The position numbers and the translations under genes are program-made. DNA of 45,300 bases. It comes from an uncultured Clostridia bacterium (GTDB lineage: Bacteria; Bacillota_A; Clostridia; TANB77; CAG-508). This document shows positions 1 to 9,250 of this stretch, piece after piece. Numbering within the stretch: position 1 is the first letter of the stretch; each line of letters begins with the position of its first letter. Where the stretch lies: assembly GCA_944393405.1 (NCBI GenBank), contig CALYAC010000037.1, positions 1 to 45,300 on the forward strand, written 5' to 3'. A model generated the notes under the pieces. The model made no database searches and had not been told where the DNA came from. It saw only the letters and a list, made by a program, of their open reading frames with translations.

Positions 1-93
1 AACTTATATAAAGTTTAATTTTAGGCAACAAGTTATATTACTTAAATATAAAAATCAATTGTAGGTCATTCTCGTAAGCCTACGGAAGTAATT

Positions 94-140
94 TTGGGGA
101 TATAGTTAAGTGCTATATCCCCAATTTTTTTCTTTTTTAG
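94..140 (+). terminator. Rho-independent terminator, plus direction
   Basis: A 10-bp perfect stem (GGGGATATAG at 96-105 with CTATATCCCC at 113-122, extended by TT/AA) is followed by a T-rich run. It would end a plus-strand transcript entering from the left edge. No ORF is visible in 1-93, so the gene or RNA it serves lies mostly outside the window. Confidence 0.7.
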
Positions 141-150
141 ATTTTCTAAT

Positions 151-182
151 AAAAAAAGAATGCACATGCAGATGCATTCTTT
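151..182 (-). terminator. Rho-independent terminator of the 3059-296 operon
   Basis: Perfect 10-bp stem AAAGAATGCA (155-164) with TGCATTCTTT (173-182). Read on the minus strand it runs into a T tract (157-151). It lies downstream of the last minus-strand gene of the operon. Confidence 0.65.
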
Positions 183-291
183 CAATAGATTTTTGTTATA
201 GGATGTTTCAATGAACTTCTATTACTTGGTTGCTCAACCTAGAATAAAAATTCCCTATGGCATTACTATAACACCACTTTTTTTAAAAGTC
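183..291 (-). other. Structured 3' UTR of the nucleotidase operon
   Basis: No ORF. On the minus strand GTTATAG and CTATAAC can close a domain of about 75 nt that contains a small GGTT-gagc-AACC hairpin. It sits between the stop of the last gene and the terminator. It may be only a 3' stabilising structure; no known RNA family is recognised. Confidence 0.3.
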
Positions 292-295
292 AATA

Positions 296-1108
296 CTATT
301 TTTCAAATTTATCTAATTTTTTCATATAATTCGCAAGGTCTCCTAATGCTGCATTATATCCAGCATCATATGTTTTTTTAAAGTAAGGATTTAAAAGATT
401 TGCATAATCATCTTCTGTTTTACAATCCATAATTTTTTCTAATAAAGTTTTGTCATCTTGTACCTCTTTATATGAATCACTAATTGTTGGTTCCCCCCAA
501 CTCTTTTCAAAATCTTCAAGAGCCTTACTTGTTTGAGGAAGCAAATCATATTTCTCAACAAAAATTTGTCTAATGTCATTCCAGCTATTCACTCTATGAA
601 TATTTGTATTAGTATAAAAATCGTATTTTATGTTGTAATTTTTGTTAAGTAGGATGACTGGAACGCAGTATTTATCTAGGTTCTGTGGATTGTCCTCTAT
701 GTAAACATTTACTGCTACGTTCATTTTACTTTCAGCAGGAACAAAAAGTATATTTTTGTCAGAAATATTTGGAAAATGCTTTTTTATCCATTGATATTTT
801 TTTGGAACTTGATTTGGATATGTCCCTGTTATAAAATAAATTTCAGCACCTGCATCTTGAAGCTCTTGAATGACTACTTGTGATAATTTATCAACTTCTA
901 GTGTCTCATAAAAATCTGGTTCATCTATTACAGAAAGGAAAGCTTCCCAGTCAGAGTCTTCTTTAAAAATCTTTCTCAAATCCCAATCATCAACTCTTAA
1001 ATATTCCAAATTTGTATTATATTTTTTATTGTATTCTTCAACCCAGTGTGGAAAAAAATTATTGACTACATCATCAACATCAATTCCTATTTTTAATTTA
1101 GAATTCAT
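296..1108 (-). CDS. 5'(3')-deoxyribonucleotidase-like HAD phosphatase
   Basis: Probable nucleotide phosphatase of the NT5C branch of the HAD superfamily, which removes the phosphate from (deoxy)nucleoside monophosphates in the cytoplasm. The four HAD motifs are visible: the catalytic DVDD near residues 10-13, the threonine motif FITGT near 92-96, a lysine in PAESK near 128 and the metal-binding IEDN near 137-140. The protein is 270 residues; about 80 C-terminal residues after the HAD core look like an unassigned extension. It is the last gene of an operon with dUTPase, suggesting a job in dNTP-pool control. The substrate is inferred, not shown. Confidence 0.8.
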   Translation of the reverse strand: MNSKLKIGIDVDDVVNNFFPHWVEEYNKKYNTNLEYLRVDDWDLRKIFKEDSDWEAFLSVIDEPDFYETLEVDKLSQVVIQELQDAGAEIYFITGTYPNQVPKKYQWIKKHFPNISDKNILFVPAESKMNVAVNVYIEDNPQNLDKYCVPVILLNKNYNIKYDFYTNTNIHRVNSWNDIRQIFVEKYDLLPQTSKALEDFEKSWGEPTISDSYKEVQDDKTLLEKIMDCKTEDDYANLLNPYFKKTYDAGYNAALGDLANYMKKLDKFEK

Positions 1109-1110
1109 TT

Positions 1111-1881
1111 TTAGTCCTCCTCTAATTTATCAATTAAATATGATATTGTTTGTGCTTTATTTATTCTTTCAATTAGGATAGAAGATAAAACTTCTTTTGT
1201 TAATGTAGAATTTAATTCCTCTTCTGAAACATCTACCTGCATATATGCAGTGTTATTATTCCACAAAGGATTTGTTAAGTGAAGAGCAATATGTTTTTGT
1301 TTTCCATCAGTATTTTTTTCTGTGTCTATCCTATTAATTTTATATTTAATATCCACAAATGGGTCAGGAGCATTTTCACTTTGTTTATCAGAAAATACTC
1401 TTTTTGAAATATTTAGTTTTGATACAATTGCACTATCTTCATTTAGTTCTTTTATATCTTCTTCTAATACTCTTACTTCATAGAAGAAAATGTCTTCATT
1501 AAGTAAACTAACTAATGCTTTATCTTCAATGAAAGAAGAATTAGAACAATCACAGCACTTCTCTTTATCAGAGTCCTTTGCTCTATTCTTTATTGAATAT
1601 AGTTTCATATCTTTTGGTTCATATTTAAAATAAACTGTAATGTTGTTTTCATCTAAAATTAAGCTTCCATCTTTTAATTTTTTATCAGTTTTTATATAGA
1701 AGAAATAATTATCTTCTTCTTTTTTTATCTTTTCTAAATGAACTGCAAGCTCTAAGTCTTTTTTTATGTTTTCTAATTTGCTAACTTTTTCTTCCAATTC
1801 ATTCATACAACTCCCAATTTGTATATTATTACTACATATAGTTTCTCCATAGTCATATGTTAATGAACTAACCATTGCCAT
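1111..1881 (-). CDS. Hypothetical phage protein with N-terminal coiled coil
   Basis: No family recognised. The 256-residue product starts with a short Met-rich leader, then a heptad-like segment (about residues 27-55, MNELEEKVSKLENIKKDLEL) typical of a coiled coil. A charged beta-rich body follows, with a Cys cluster (KCCDC) near residue 110. The chosen ATG at 1881 has an AGAGG site upstream and overlaps the end of the preceding 54-residue gene by 14 nt; a second in-frame ATG lies at 1875. Three nucleotides separate it from the nucleotidase gene, so the two are probably co-translated. Confidence 0.65.
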   Translation of the reverse strand: MAMVSSLTYDYGETICSNNIQIGSCMNELEEKVSKLENIKKDLELAVHLEKIKKEEDNYFFYIKTDKKLKDGSLILDENNITVYFKYEPKDMKLYSIKNRAKDSDKEKCCDCSNSSFIEDKALVSLLNEDIFFYEVRVLEEDIKELNEDSAIVSKLNISKRVFSDKQSENAPDPFVDIKYKINRIDTEKNTDGKQKHIALHLTNPLWNNNTAYMQVDVSEEELNSTLTKEVLSSILIERINKAQTISYLIDKLEED

Positions 1882-2032
1882 CTTTGTCTACCTCTTTTCT
1901 AAAATTCTCTTTTTGTGTTTGAAAAATATCTTGAGCCATCATTAAAATTTTTTCATATTGTTTGTCAGAAAGTTTTTTCCCAGTTTTCTTTTCTAATGCT
2001 TTTTTTTGAGCTTTCTCTTTTTTATTTAACAT
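1868..2032 (-). CDS. Small basic hypothetical protein (54 aa)
   Basis: A short Lys-rich ORF (MLNKKEKAQKKALEKK at its N-terminus) lies between the dUTPase gene and the 256-residue gene. Its ATG shares bases with the dUTPase stop codon (TAATG), and its end overlaps the next start, the coupled arrangement seen across this operon. That arrangement is the main evidence that it is real. The product is mostly charged helix; no function can be assigned. Confidence 0.6.
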   Translation of the reverse strand: MLNKKEKAQKKALEKKTGKKLSDKQYEKILMMAQDIFQTQKENFRKEVDKDGNG

Positions 2033-2769
2033 TATTTACCTGAACTTCCTAAAGCTCCTGTTCCTCTATCAGTAACATTGGCTTCTAATACTGATTTGTC
2101 TATTTCTTCTACTGTTGCTGTAATGTCTTCAATTAAAATAGCTTGTGTGATTGCTTTTTTATATGGATAACATATACACTTTCCTTCTGGAGCTTCAACA
2201 TTATCTTTTATAATATAAACTGGAAAATCATTTTCATTATGAATAGCAACAAACCATTCTCCTCTAAAGCTAGAGTCTATAACCCCACAAGCAGTAGATA
2301 ATCCTTTTGAACCTGTACTTCCTCTATCTTTAAGAATCATTGCATATCCATCTGGAATTATGCTTGCAATTCCTGTTGGTACTAACTTTGTTTCATGAGC
2401 TTCTATTTTTAATTGATTCTCTGGGAAACAAGCATATATATCATATCCCACATTCCCATTTGTTTTTGATGGGATTATTGCCTCTTCCCTTACTTTTGCG
2501 AATTGTATGTTTGGAACTACCAATTCATATACATCTTCTTCTTCATCATCATCTACCCAATAAGTAATCTCAATTGGAATTATTTCAAAGTCTTCAAGAT
2601 ATTCTTCTTCAATATTATCTTCCAAATATTCTTCTGCATCTTCAGCTGTTTCAAAAACATCTGCTCCTGATACATCTGTAGTAGTATCATAATCAAATTC
2701 ATATGATATTACTAAATACTCATCTTCTTTGATATCCTTTATAACATATCCTTTTTTTTCTACAATCAT
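2032..2769 (-). CDS. dut: dUTPase with N-terminal extension
   Basis: Trimeric-type dUTP diphosphatase, converting dUTP to dUMP and pyrophosphate. All five family motifs are present in order: GYDIYA (108-113), DRGSTGSKG (148-156, the slot of the usual PRS motif), GVIDSSFRGEW (162-172, with the nucleophile-activating Asp), KKAITQAIL (204-212) and the Gly-rich C-terminal RGTGALGSSG (235-244). About 85 acidic residues precede the core, absent from ordinary dUTPases of about 145 residues; their role is unknown. With uracil-DNA glycosylase and ThyX in the same window it suggests that the phage keeps uracil out of its DNA and makes its own dTMP. Confidence 0.93.
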   Translation of the reverse strand: MIVEKKGYVIKDIKEDEYLVISYEFDYDTTTDVSGADVFETAEDAEEYLEDNIEEEYLEDFEIIPIEITYWVDDDEEEDVYELVVPNIQFAKVREEAIIPSKTNGNVGYDIYACFPENQLKIEAHETKLVPTGIASIIPDGYAMILKDRGSTGSKGLSTACGVIDSSFRGEWFVAIHNENDFPVYIIKDNVEAPEGKCICYPYKKAITQAILIEDITATVEEIDKSVLEANVTDRGTGALGSSGK

Positions 2770-3059
2770 TATATTCCTTCCTCCATTTCTTCATAGTCTG
2801 TAAAACCTATAACAGTAAATCTTCCTTTTTGATATTTGTGTTTTCTATAAAAGTTTCTGTCAAATTGAATTGTTACACACATTCCAATATCTAGGTCAAA
2901 AATTAGAGAAAATAGATTTTCTGTTAAGTATCTTGGATTATTTTCTAAGAAAAACTTCATTTCTTCTACAAATTCATCCATAGAAAGAAATTGAGAATAT
3001 TTCTTTGAAAAGCTTATTTGTGATTTTCTTGAAACCCTAACTTCTATTTCTGTTTCCAT
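2769..3059 (-). CDS. Hypothetical protein (96 aa), first gene of the dUTPase operon
   Basis: No family recognised. It is a 96-residue soluble protein with a basic N-terminal strand (METEIEVRVSRKSQISF) and an alternating aromatic/charged C-terminus. A strong site (GGAGG) lies 7-8 nt before the ATG. It is directly downstream of a clear promoter with tandem operators and its stop overlaps the dUTPase start, so it is the leading gene of the operon. Confidence 0.65.
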   Translation of the reverse strand: METEIEVRVSRKSQISFSKKYSQFLSMDEFVEEMKFFLENNPRYLTENLFSLIFDLDIGMCVTIQFDRNFYRKHKYQKGRFTVIGFTDYEEMEEGI

Positions 3060-3113
3060 AGAATACCTCCTTCCTCAAAAAAATATTTCTTTACCTGTTT
3101 TTCTTATGGTATT

Positions 3114-3187
3114 ATTCTATCATATTCTTTTTACTTTGTCAACTTCTTGACAGATTTTATGTAAATTTTTTGTCAACATCTTGACAA
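3114..3187 (-). promoter_or_regulatory. Promoter with tandem 18-bp operators
   Basis: Minus-strand -35 TTGACA (3142-3137), 17-bp spacer, -10 TAGAAT (3119-3114). The -35 box is the inner arm of an operator palindrome at 3136-3153. A second copy is at 3170-3187, centres 34 bp apart, with a TTTACATAA box between them. It drives the operon 3059-296. Confidence 0.75.
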
Positions 3188-3196
3188 GAAATTTTT

Positions 3197-3221
3197 AAAA
3201 AAAGGATATTAAGAAATATCC
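3197..3221 (-). terminator. Terminator after the RecD2-like gene
   Basis: GGATATT (3204-3210) pairs with AATATCC (3215-3221) around a 4-nt loop. The minus strand then reads seven T residues. The hairpin contains the stop codon of the helicase gene and separates that operon from the next promoter. Confidence 0.75.
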
Positions 3222-5542
3222 TCTTTTATAATATCTTTTAAGTATGTTCTTCTTTCTGTTTTGTTCTTTAAAAGAGCATTCTTATATGCTGATGGTTGCA
3301 TTAACAAATAACATTTTTTCTGTGCTCTAGTAACTGCTGTATAAAATAATGCACAATCTAATAATATATAATGTGAATTATCAAGAATTGCAATGACATT
3401 TTCACATTCAGAACCTTGCATAGAGTGAACGGTAATTGCATAAGCTAATTCCATATTTCGCATTAATGGCTTCGGCATTTGAACAATTTTTTCGCCATTA
3501 TCAAAATTTAAAGTACAGAACTTTTCAGAAATACTTTCTATAATTCCGATTTCTCCATTCATAACATTTCTTTCATAATCATTGACATTTCTTTGAATAA
3601 CTCTTGCACCTTTTTTGAAGACTTTATATTTTCCATCATCAGATTCTTTTATAACTAATTCAGAAGGTTCTCTTCCCAATAACCTTTCTTGAATTCTATT
3701 ATTAAAGTTTCTAGTTGAATTTACTCCATCTTTTTTTGGAACTACAATTGTTACTTTATCTACATTTCCATCATTTTCTCTTAATAAATCAAAATACAAA
3801 TCATATGCTTGTTGAAAAATTTTATCTTGAGACATTTTTGAGTCCGTATACATATAAATTTCCATATCTTTATCAGCTCCATGTATTACAGGGGAAGTAA
3901 TAAATCTATTTCCAAATTCATCATAATCTATATCCTCATCTGTAAAAATGTCTTGATTCTTTCTAATTTTATTTGCATCTAACTTTATTCCAGAACTTTC
4001 TGCTTGTCTATGAATCTTTGTTAGTCTGTTAATACATAAATTACTTGAAAGCAAATCTTTTGCAGGAGACCCTGCCCCAATAGGAGATAATTGAGCATCA
4101 TCAAAAACTAAAACAAGTTTTGCTTCTGCTGGCATAGCCTTCAATAAGTTTAATAGTAATACATCATCTATCATAGAACATTCGTCTAAAATAATTAAAT
4201 CAACATTTAATGGATTATCTTCATTTCTAGCAAAGCCTCCATCTACTTGCCACTCTAAAAGTCTATGTATTGTGTTCGATGGGACACCAGTAGCTTCTTC
4301 AATTCTCCTTGCTGCTTTCCCAGAAAGGGCTGCGGTAGCAACATTATAGTTCCTAAAAAGATTTAAGATTCCTTTTATACATACCGTTTTACCAGCTCCA
4401 GCATTAGCAGTAATAATTACAACTTTATTTTCAATCGTGCTCTTTATAGCCGAAATTTGTTCATCTGTTAATTCCACTCTTCTATCTGCTGTAGAGAAGT
4501 AATTGTTTGTTTCTTCTATTGCTTCTTCAAGACTTCTGTTTGGTTCATAATTTGTTGTATTATTTAATCTTTTTAGATATTTCCATATAGATTCTTCAAT
4601 ATTATAATATTTTTGTAAACCTATAACATCATCTACAACATGTAATAATGTACTATTGTTGTCTTTTGTTAGTTCTCTTTCAACTTGAATTAAATCTTTT
4701 ACATGTTTAAAACATTCATTAAATTCTGGTGCTCCTGGAGGTATTATTTTACAGAAATCTTTTCCAAAATCTTGAATACTAACCCATAAATATCCATTCA
4801 TAGCTTCTTCTTCTAGTACATGTCTAGTACAAGCAGCAACTCTAAAACTAGAAGTCGCTAAATCAGGATTAATTTTTAATGCTAGCTTGTCAACAGTTAG
4901 GAATCCAAAACCTTGAATTCTTGTGAATTCATAAGGGTTAGATTTTAGTTTTGTTTTTAGTATATCTACGTTAGGTTCATAGGAAACAAGTTTATCTATC
5001 ATATTATTTGAAACACCTAAAGGTACAAGTAATGCTAAAATATCCCCTATTTGTTGATATTTTAATATTTTTTCTCTAATCTTTTCCCAAGATTTTTGTT
5101 TTATTCCTTTTAGTTTTGTATAATCTGGTTCAAAATTTGGGTCATCTAAAAGATTTTGGACAATATTTGGATAAGCATTATTTAGAGTTTCATATTGATT
5201 TGGAGTAATAATTGCTTGTAAATATGAATTATTTAATGTACTTTGTGATTCTTCTGAAACGATAGGTTTTATGGAAACAATTTCATATTGGTATCCATAC
5301 TTCTCGTTAAATATGAACTTGGCAGTTACTTTATATTTAGAAGATGTACTTAAAGGAATACTTCTTCCAACTAATTTTGTTGTATATTTGTTGTTAATTT
5401 TATCTTTTTCTGTTCCAGGCAACTCCTCATCTAATTCAATAACAGAAATAGAATAAAAATTTTGTTCATTGTAATAAAGCTCTCTGATTGGTTTCATTTC
5501 AAATTCAAAAATCTTTCCTACATTTTCTTCACAATTATCCAT
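3209..5542 (-). CDS. RecD2-like SF1B DNA helicase
   Basis: ATP-dependent DNA helicase of the RecD2/TraA class, likely acting in phage replication or repair. Helicase motifs appear in order: Walker A TANAGAGKT near residue 380, Walker B LIILDECSM, motif III LVFDDAQLSPIGAG, a UvrD-like C-terminal motif AITVHSMQGSE and motif VI YTAVTRAQ. About 370 N-terminal residues correspond to the RecD2 N-terminal and helix-hairpin regions (KGIKQKSWEKI and IQGFGFLTVDKLAL look like HhH segments). The ATG at 5542 is preferred over an upstream in-frame GTG because GAGGAGAG lies 5 nt before it. It starts one base after the polymerase stop, so it is coupled to dnaE. Confidence 0.88.
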   Translation of the reverse strand: MDNCEENVGKIFEFEMKPIRELYYNEQNFYSISVIELDEELPGTEKDKINNKYTTKLVGRSIPLSTSSKYKVTAKFIFNEKYGYQYEIVSIKPIVSEESQSTLNNSYLQAIITPNQYETLNNAYPNIVQNLLDDPNFEPDYTKLKGIKQKSWEKIREKILKYQQIGDILALLVPLGVSNNMIDKLVSYEPNVDILKTKLKSNPYEFTRIQGFGFLTVDKLALKINPDLATSSFRVAACTRHVLEEEAMNGYLWVSIQDFGKDFCKIIPPGAPEFNECFKHVKDLIQVERELTKDNNSTLLHVVDDVIGLQKYYNIEESIWKYLKRLNNTTNYEPNRSLEEAIEETNNYFSTADRRVELTDEQISAIKSTIENKVVIITANAGAGKTVCIKGILNLFRNYNVATAALSGKAARRIEEATGVPSNTIHRLLEWQVDGGFARNEDNPLNVDLIILDECSMIDDVLLLNLLKAMPAEAKLVLVFDDAQLSPIGAGSPAKDLLSSNLCINRLTKIHRQAESSGIKLDANKIRKNQDIFTDEDIDYDEFGNRFITSPVIHGADKDMEIYMYTDSKMSQDKIFQQAYDLYFDLLRENDGNVDKVTIVVPKKDGVNSTRNFNNRIQERLLGREPSELVIKESDDGKYKVFKKGARVIQRNVNDYERNVMNGEIGIIESISEKFCTLNFDNGEKIVQMPKPLMRNMELAYAITVHSMQGSECENVIAILDNSHYILLDCALFYTAVTRAQKKCYLLMQPSAYKNALLKNKTERRTYLKDIIKEDIS

Positions 5543-5543
5543 A

Positions 5544-8500
5544 CTAACTCTCCTCACTATCTAAATATCTGTCTTTTTTCCATTGTTCAAAACTTTTTAT
5601 TTCATTTACAAATAGTTTTCCTTCATTTTTTCTTCCTAAAATTGAAATACATTTTCCCTTTTCTATTAAATCAGAATATTTTTTATATTTACTTGACCAA
5701 GCAACAGCTTCGAGTATCCCATTAACTGTATATAAATCTAAATATGCAAATACATTGTTGTTTTTATCCTTTTTTCGTTTTATATCAACTATAACAGCTA
5801 ATATACAAGGTTCTTCTCCATCTTTTACTAAATTCCAATCAGTTACATAATGACTCATTTCCTTTAATGGATTATCTGTTACAAACATTGATAATGTCTC
5901 AAATTCCCACATATATTCATTTTGCATATATTTATCTTTAAAATCTTGAATCTTTTTGTTATAAGTTTCTCTTTCTTTTTGTTTAAAAGCCTGTTCCCTT
6001 TTGTAGTTATATTCTCCTAAAAGAGTCTCATCTTTACTTTTTCTATTTCCTTTTATAATACCCCATTGCTCTCTTAAAACTTGTTCAGTAGGAACTGTTT
6101 TAACAGGTTTGTATTGCTTTTTAGGATATGTGTACTCAAAATAATCTAGTAGTAGACTTCTTTTATATGCTCCAAAGCATCCTGCTTTTATAAAGCTTAT
6201 AATTACTTTGCTTGTAGCTCCCGACCTGTCTAAAAAATCATGTAAATGCTTATATGGTCTATTTTCTAAAGTTGAAGTTATTGAAGATAGTCCAAGTCCT
6301 TTAATGGCAAGGAAACCAAACAATATTCTTTTTTCTTTAGGAAAGGCTGTAAAGTCTTTTCTTGATTTATTTATGTCTGGTGGAAGAATTTCTATACCAA
6401 GATTATAGCACTCATTTATAAGAATCCCAATTTTTGATATATTGTCAGCTTTAATATTTAAACAAGCAGTCATAAACTCTACTGGATAATGATATTTTAA
6501 ATAGGCAGTTAGGTATGACAATAAACCATAAGAAACTGAATGCCCACGGTTGAAAGAATATCCTGTTTGTTTTAATATTAAGTCCCAAAGAGCAGATATT
6601 TGCTCTTCTGTCCAACCTTTGTTGTTTAGTAATTCTCTAAATTCAACTTCAAGTTTTGCCATTACATCAATTTTCTTTTTACCAATAGCTCTACGGGCAT
6701 TGTCTACTTCATCCTCTGGGAATCCTGCATATCTAAATATTTGTAATGCTTGCTCTTGATAAAGTAGAATCATATTTGTTGTTTTAAAAATCTTTCCTAA
6801 ATCTGGGTGAATAAGTTTAGCATTTTCTGGATGTAATTTATTTTCACAATAATCTGGAAATTGGTCTTTAGTTCCAGGTCTATTAGCGGCATTTATGGCT
6901 ATGATATCTTCTATATTGTCAGCTTGTGCTTGAATACACATTGATTTTGCTTCTGCTGATTCCATTTGAAATACTGAAACAGTATTTCCTCTTTTATAAA
7001 TGTTATCATAAACATCTTTGTCATCAAGGTTCAAGTGGTTAATGTCAACATCTTGCCAAGTAAGTCCTGCTATATTTAAAGCTTCATCTACAATATCTAA
7101 TGTTTCAAGCCCAAGGAAGTCCATTTTTATTAAGCTTAAATCATCCATTGCATTATGCATTTCAATTTGAAGCATTGGATTTCCTTCAGTATCATAACAT
7201 AATGGAGCATAATCTGTAATAGGATGTGGAGCTATAATAGTTCCAGCTGCATGCCTTCCCATAGATTTTGGAAGTCCTTCAAGATACATTACATAATAGA
7301 ACCATTTAGGGAACTTATGATACCAGTTTTGAAGTTTTGGGTCAGTTGAAAGTAAGTCTTTTAAAAGCATGTCTTTTTCAACTTCTTGCCCTAAATCATC
7401 GAGTGTTTTTATTGTAGGTATTTGTTTTGCTACTTCATCTCTAATACTATATGGTATTTGGTTGTAATAAGGACTATTTGGGTCTTCATTAAGAACTTTT
7501 CCAATATCTCTAATAGCAACTTTAGTAGATAAAGTATTAAAAGTACATATTGGAGCAACATTTTCTTTTCCAAACAAGTCTTCTGAAATGGTAACCATTT
7601 CTTTTCTTTTATTTTTCGCTATGTCCATATCGTAGTCTGCCATACTTCTTCTCCCTAAATTTGCGAATCTTGAAAAGTCTAATTTCCATCTAACACTATC
7701 TATTTGAGTAACTCCTAAGCAATATAAACATAAGCAATTGGCTCCAGAACCTCTTGAATAGCCTAATGGAATCTTTCTTTTTTGAGCTTCTTTTGTAAGC
7801 ATTTGCAACATTATAAAGTAATCACTATAATGTAGAGCTTCAATAACAGGAATTTCTTCTTCAAGTCTTAGTCTTCTTTTCTGCCTTTTTTCTTCTGACA
7901 TTCCTTTAAACTTTTCTTCAAATCCTTCCCATATAAGATGTTCTACATATTCATTGCTATCTTTAAAACCTTCTGGAATATTAATTTCAGGCATTTGATT
8001 GTCTTGTTTGTATCCAATATCAATATCTTCTACTTCATTTGCTATTTTAAAAGTATTTATAACGCCAGTTTTTATGTCTTGAAATGTAAAGCCCAAATGT
8101 TCATATTGATGGAAATGGTCAACTACTTGTGAAGAATCTTGTAAATAACAACCATCATAGTTTTCACCAACATCCCTATCTTGCCCAATTCTAATAAAAA
8201 CACTATGTATGTCCATCTGGTCTTCTGTTATCATATGAGCATCCGTTGTGATAATCCAAGGAATATTTAACTCTTTAGCAAGTTTTAAATGTTTTATATT
8301 TAATTCCATTTGTATATCATTGGCATGAGACTGCATTTCTATATAGTAGTTTTCAAAAATAGACTTCGTTTTTAATGCAACTTCTTTTGCTAGTTCCCAG
8401 TCATCTTTTTCTAAAGCTCTACTAAGTCTACTTGCCATACAAGCACTTGAACAAATGACTCCTTCTCCAAGATTATGTTCTTTGATATAATCTAGTGTAA

Positions 8501-8888
8501 TTAATGGTTTCTTATAAAAGCCTTCTGTATTTGCTACAGTAACAATTTTAAATAAATTTTGTAGACCTTTTTTGTTTTTGGCAAGTAACAATAAATGGTA
8601 TCTTGGCTGAACATACTCTTTTGTATCAGCTTTTTCATACATATCATCTACTTCATAGGCTTCTACACCCATAATTGGTTTTATTCCTACATTTTTGCAT
8701 TCTTTATATAAGTCAACAAAACCTGACATTTTTCCATGGTCAGTCAAAGCTATAGCAATTTGATTGTGCTCCTTAGCAAACTTTACAATATCAGGAATAC
8801 GAGCGACACTATCAAGTAATGAACCTATTGCACTGTGAACATGAAGATTTACAAATTTATCTATCTTTTGTTCTTCAGAATTTCCCAC
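5544..8888 (-). CDS. dnaE: DNA polymerase III alpha subunit (DnaE type)
   Basis: Replicative C-family DNA polymerase, 1114 residues. The N-terminal PHP domain begins with FVNLHVHSAIGSL (about 12-24) and ALTDHGKMSG. The polymerase core contains the catalytic aspartates in MADYDMDIAK (about 416-424; most DnaE proteins have PDFDID). RDIGKVL, SMGRHAAGTII and LIKMDFLGLETLDIV follow, then a tandem HhH region and a C-terminal OB fold (EPCILAVIVDIKRKKDK onward). There is no inserted exonuclease domain, so it is DnaE-like rather than PolC-like; whether the PHP domain proofreads is not decided here. Translation starts at GTG with GGGAGG upstream. A strong promoter directly precedes it. A phage replicase of this class points to a large genome. 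Confidence 0.95.
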   Translation of the reverse strand: MGNSEEQKIDKFVNLHVHSAIGSLLDSVARIPDIVKFAKEHNQIAIALTDHGKMSGFVDLYKECKNVGIKPIMGVEAYEVDDMYEKADTKEYVQPRYHLLLLAKNKKGLQNLFKIVTVANTEGFYKKPLITLDYIKEHNLGEGVICSSACMASRLSRALEKDDWELAKEVALKTKSIFENYYIEMQSHANDIQMELNIKHLKLAKELNIPWIITTDAHMITEDQMDIHSVFIRIGQDRDVGENYDGCYLQDSSQVVDHFHQYEHLGFTFQDIKTGVINTFKIANEVEDIDIGYKQDNQMPEINIPEGFKDSNEYVEHLIWEGFEEKFKGMSEEKRQKRRLRLEEEIPVIEALHYSDYFIMLQMLTKEAQKRKIPLGYSRGSGANCLCLYCLGVTQIDSVRWKLDFSRFANLGRRSMADYDMDIAKNKRKEMVTISEDLFGKENVAPICTFNTLSTKVAIRDIGKVLNEDPNSPYYNQIPYSIRDEVAKQIPTIKTLDDLGQEVEKDMLLKDLLSTDPKLQNWYHKFPKWFYYVMYLEGLPKSMGRHAAGTIIAPHPITDYAPLCYDTEGNPMLQIEMHNAMDDLSLIKMDFLGLETLDIVDEALNIAGLTWQDVDINHLNLDDKDVYDNIYKRGNTVSVFQMESAEAKSMCIQAQADNIEDIIAINAANRPGTKDQFPDYCENKLHPENAKLIHPDLGKIFKTTNMILLYQEQALQIFRYAGFPEDEVDNARRAIGKKKIDVMAKLEVEFRELLNNKGWTEEQISALWDLILKQTGYSFNRGHSVSYGLLSYLTAYLKYHYPVEFMTACLNIKADNISKIGILINECYNLGIEILPPDINKSRKDFTAFPKEKRILFGFLAIKGLGLSSITSTLENRPYKHLHDFLDRSGATSKVIISFIKAGCFGAYKRSLLLDYFEYTYPKKQYKPVKTVPTEQVLREQWGIIKGNRKSKDETLLGEYNYKREQAFKQKERETYNKKIQDFKDKYMQNEYMWEFETLSMFVTDNPLKEMSHYVTDWNLVKDGEEPCILAVIVDIKRKKDKNNNVFAYLDLYTVNGILEAVAWSSKYKKYSDLIEKGKCISILGRKNEGKLFVNEIKSFEQWKKDRYLDSEES

Positions 8889-8916
8889 AAAAAATCCTCC
8901 CTTCTAACTTGATAAT

Positions 8917-8956
8917 ATTATATTATATAGAAGGAAACTTGTCAAGATATTGACAA
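8917..8956 (-). promoter_or_regulatory. Promoter and operator of dnaE
   Basis: Minus-strand -35 TTGACA (8945-8940), 17-bp spacer, perfect -10 TATAAT (8922-8917). The -35 is part of the palindrome TTGTCAA-GATA-TTGACAA at 8939-8956. It drives dnaE and the RecD2-like gene. Confidence 0.8.
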
Positions 8957-8957
8957 G

Positions 8958-9245
8958 TTATTTTTCCAATACTCCTTCACAGGCTTTTTTAATAATTCCC
9001 TCTATTTTTTTAATTTCTTTTTGAAGGTCTTTTAATGTGTTCGTATCTTCTTTGCTAATAAATTTTCTTGTTTCATACTTGATAAGACCATTAATTGCTC
9101 CTTCTAAACTTGGATAATAACCTAAATTTTCATAAGCTTCTTTACCATAGTTTTTACTCTCTTTGTCTTGAACGATTCCAAATCTTTGTAAAATATAGCA
9201 ATGAGAGTTTGCATTAATATAATATTCATCATTGATTTTAATCAT
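8958..9245 (-). CDS. Hypothetical phage protein (95 aa)
   Basis: Unassigned 95-residue protein beginning MIKINDEYYINANSHCYILQRFG. It has an aromatic/Gly-rich core (NLGYYPSLEGAINGL) and a helical, charged C-terminus likely to form a coiled coil. Small phage proteins of this layout (a YY-hydrophobic core, then an Arg-containing helix) recur in Firmicutes phages without known function. The ATG at 9245 has GAGGAGTG upstream. It overlaps nothing essential and follows ung closely, so the two are co-transcribed. Confidence 0.6.
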   Translation of the reverse strand: MIKINDEYYINANSHCYILQRFGIVQDKESKNYGKEAYENLGYYPSLEGAINGLIKYETRKFISKEDTNTLKDLQKEIKKIEGIIKKACEGVLEK

Positions 9246-9250
9246 AAAAA

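Noticed and set aside
3136..3187. TTGTCAA/TTGACAA repeats as a CRISPR or transposon end
   Set aside because: Copies are scattered singly or in pairs at promoters throughout the window, so they are regulatory sites.
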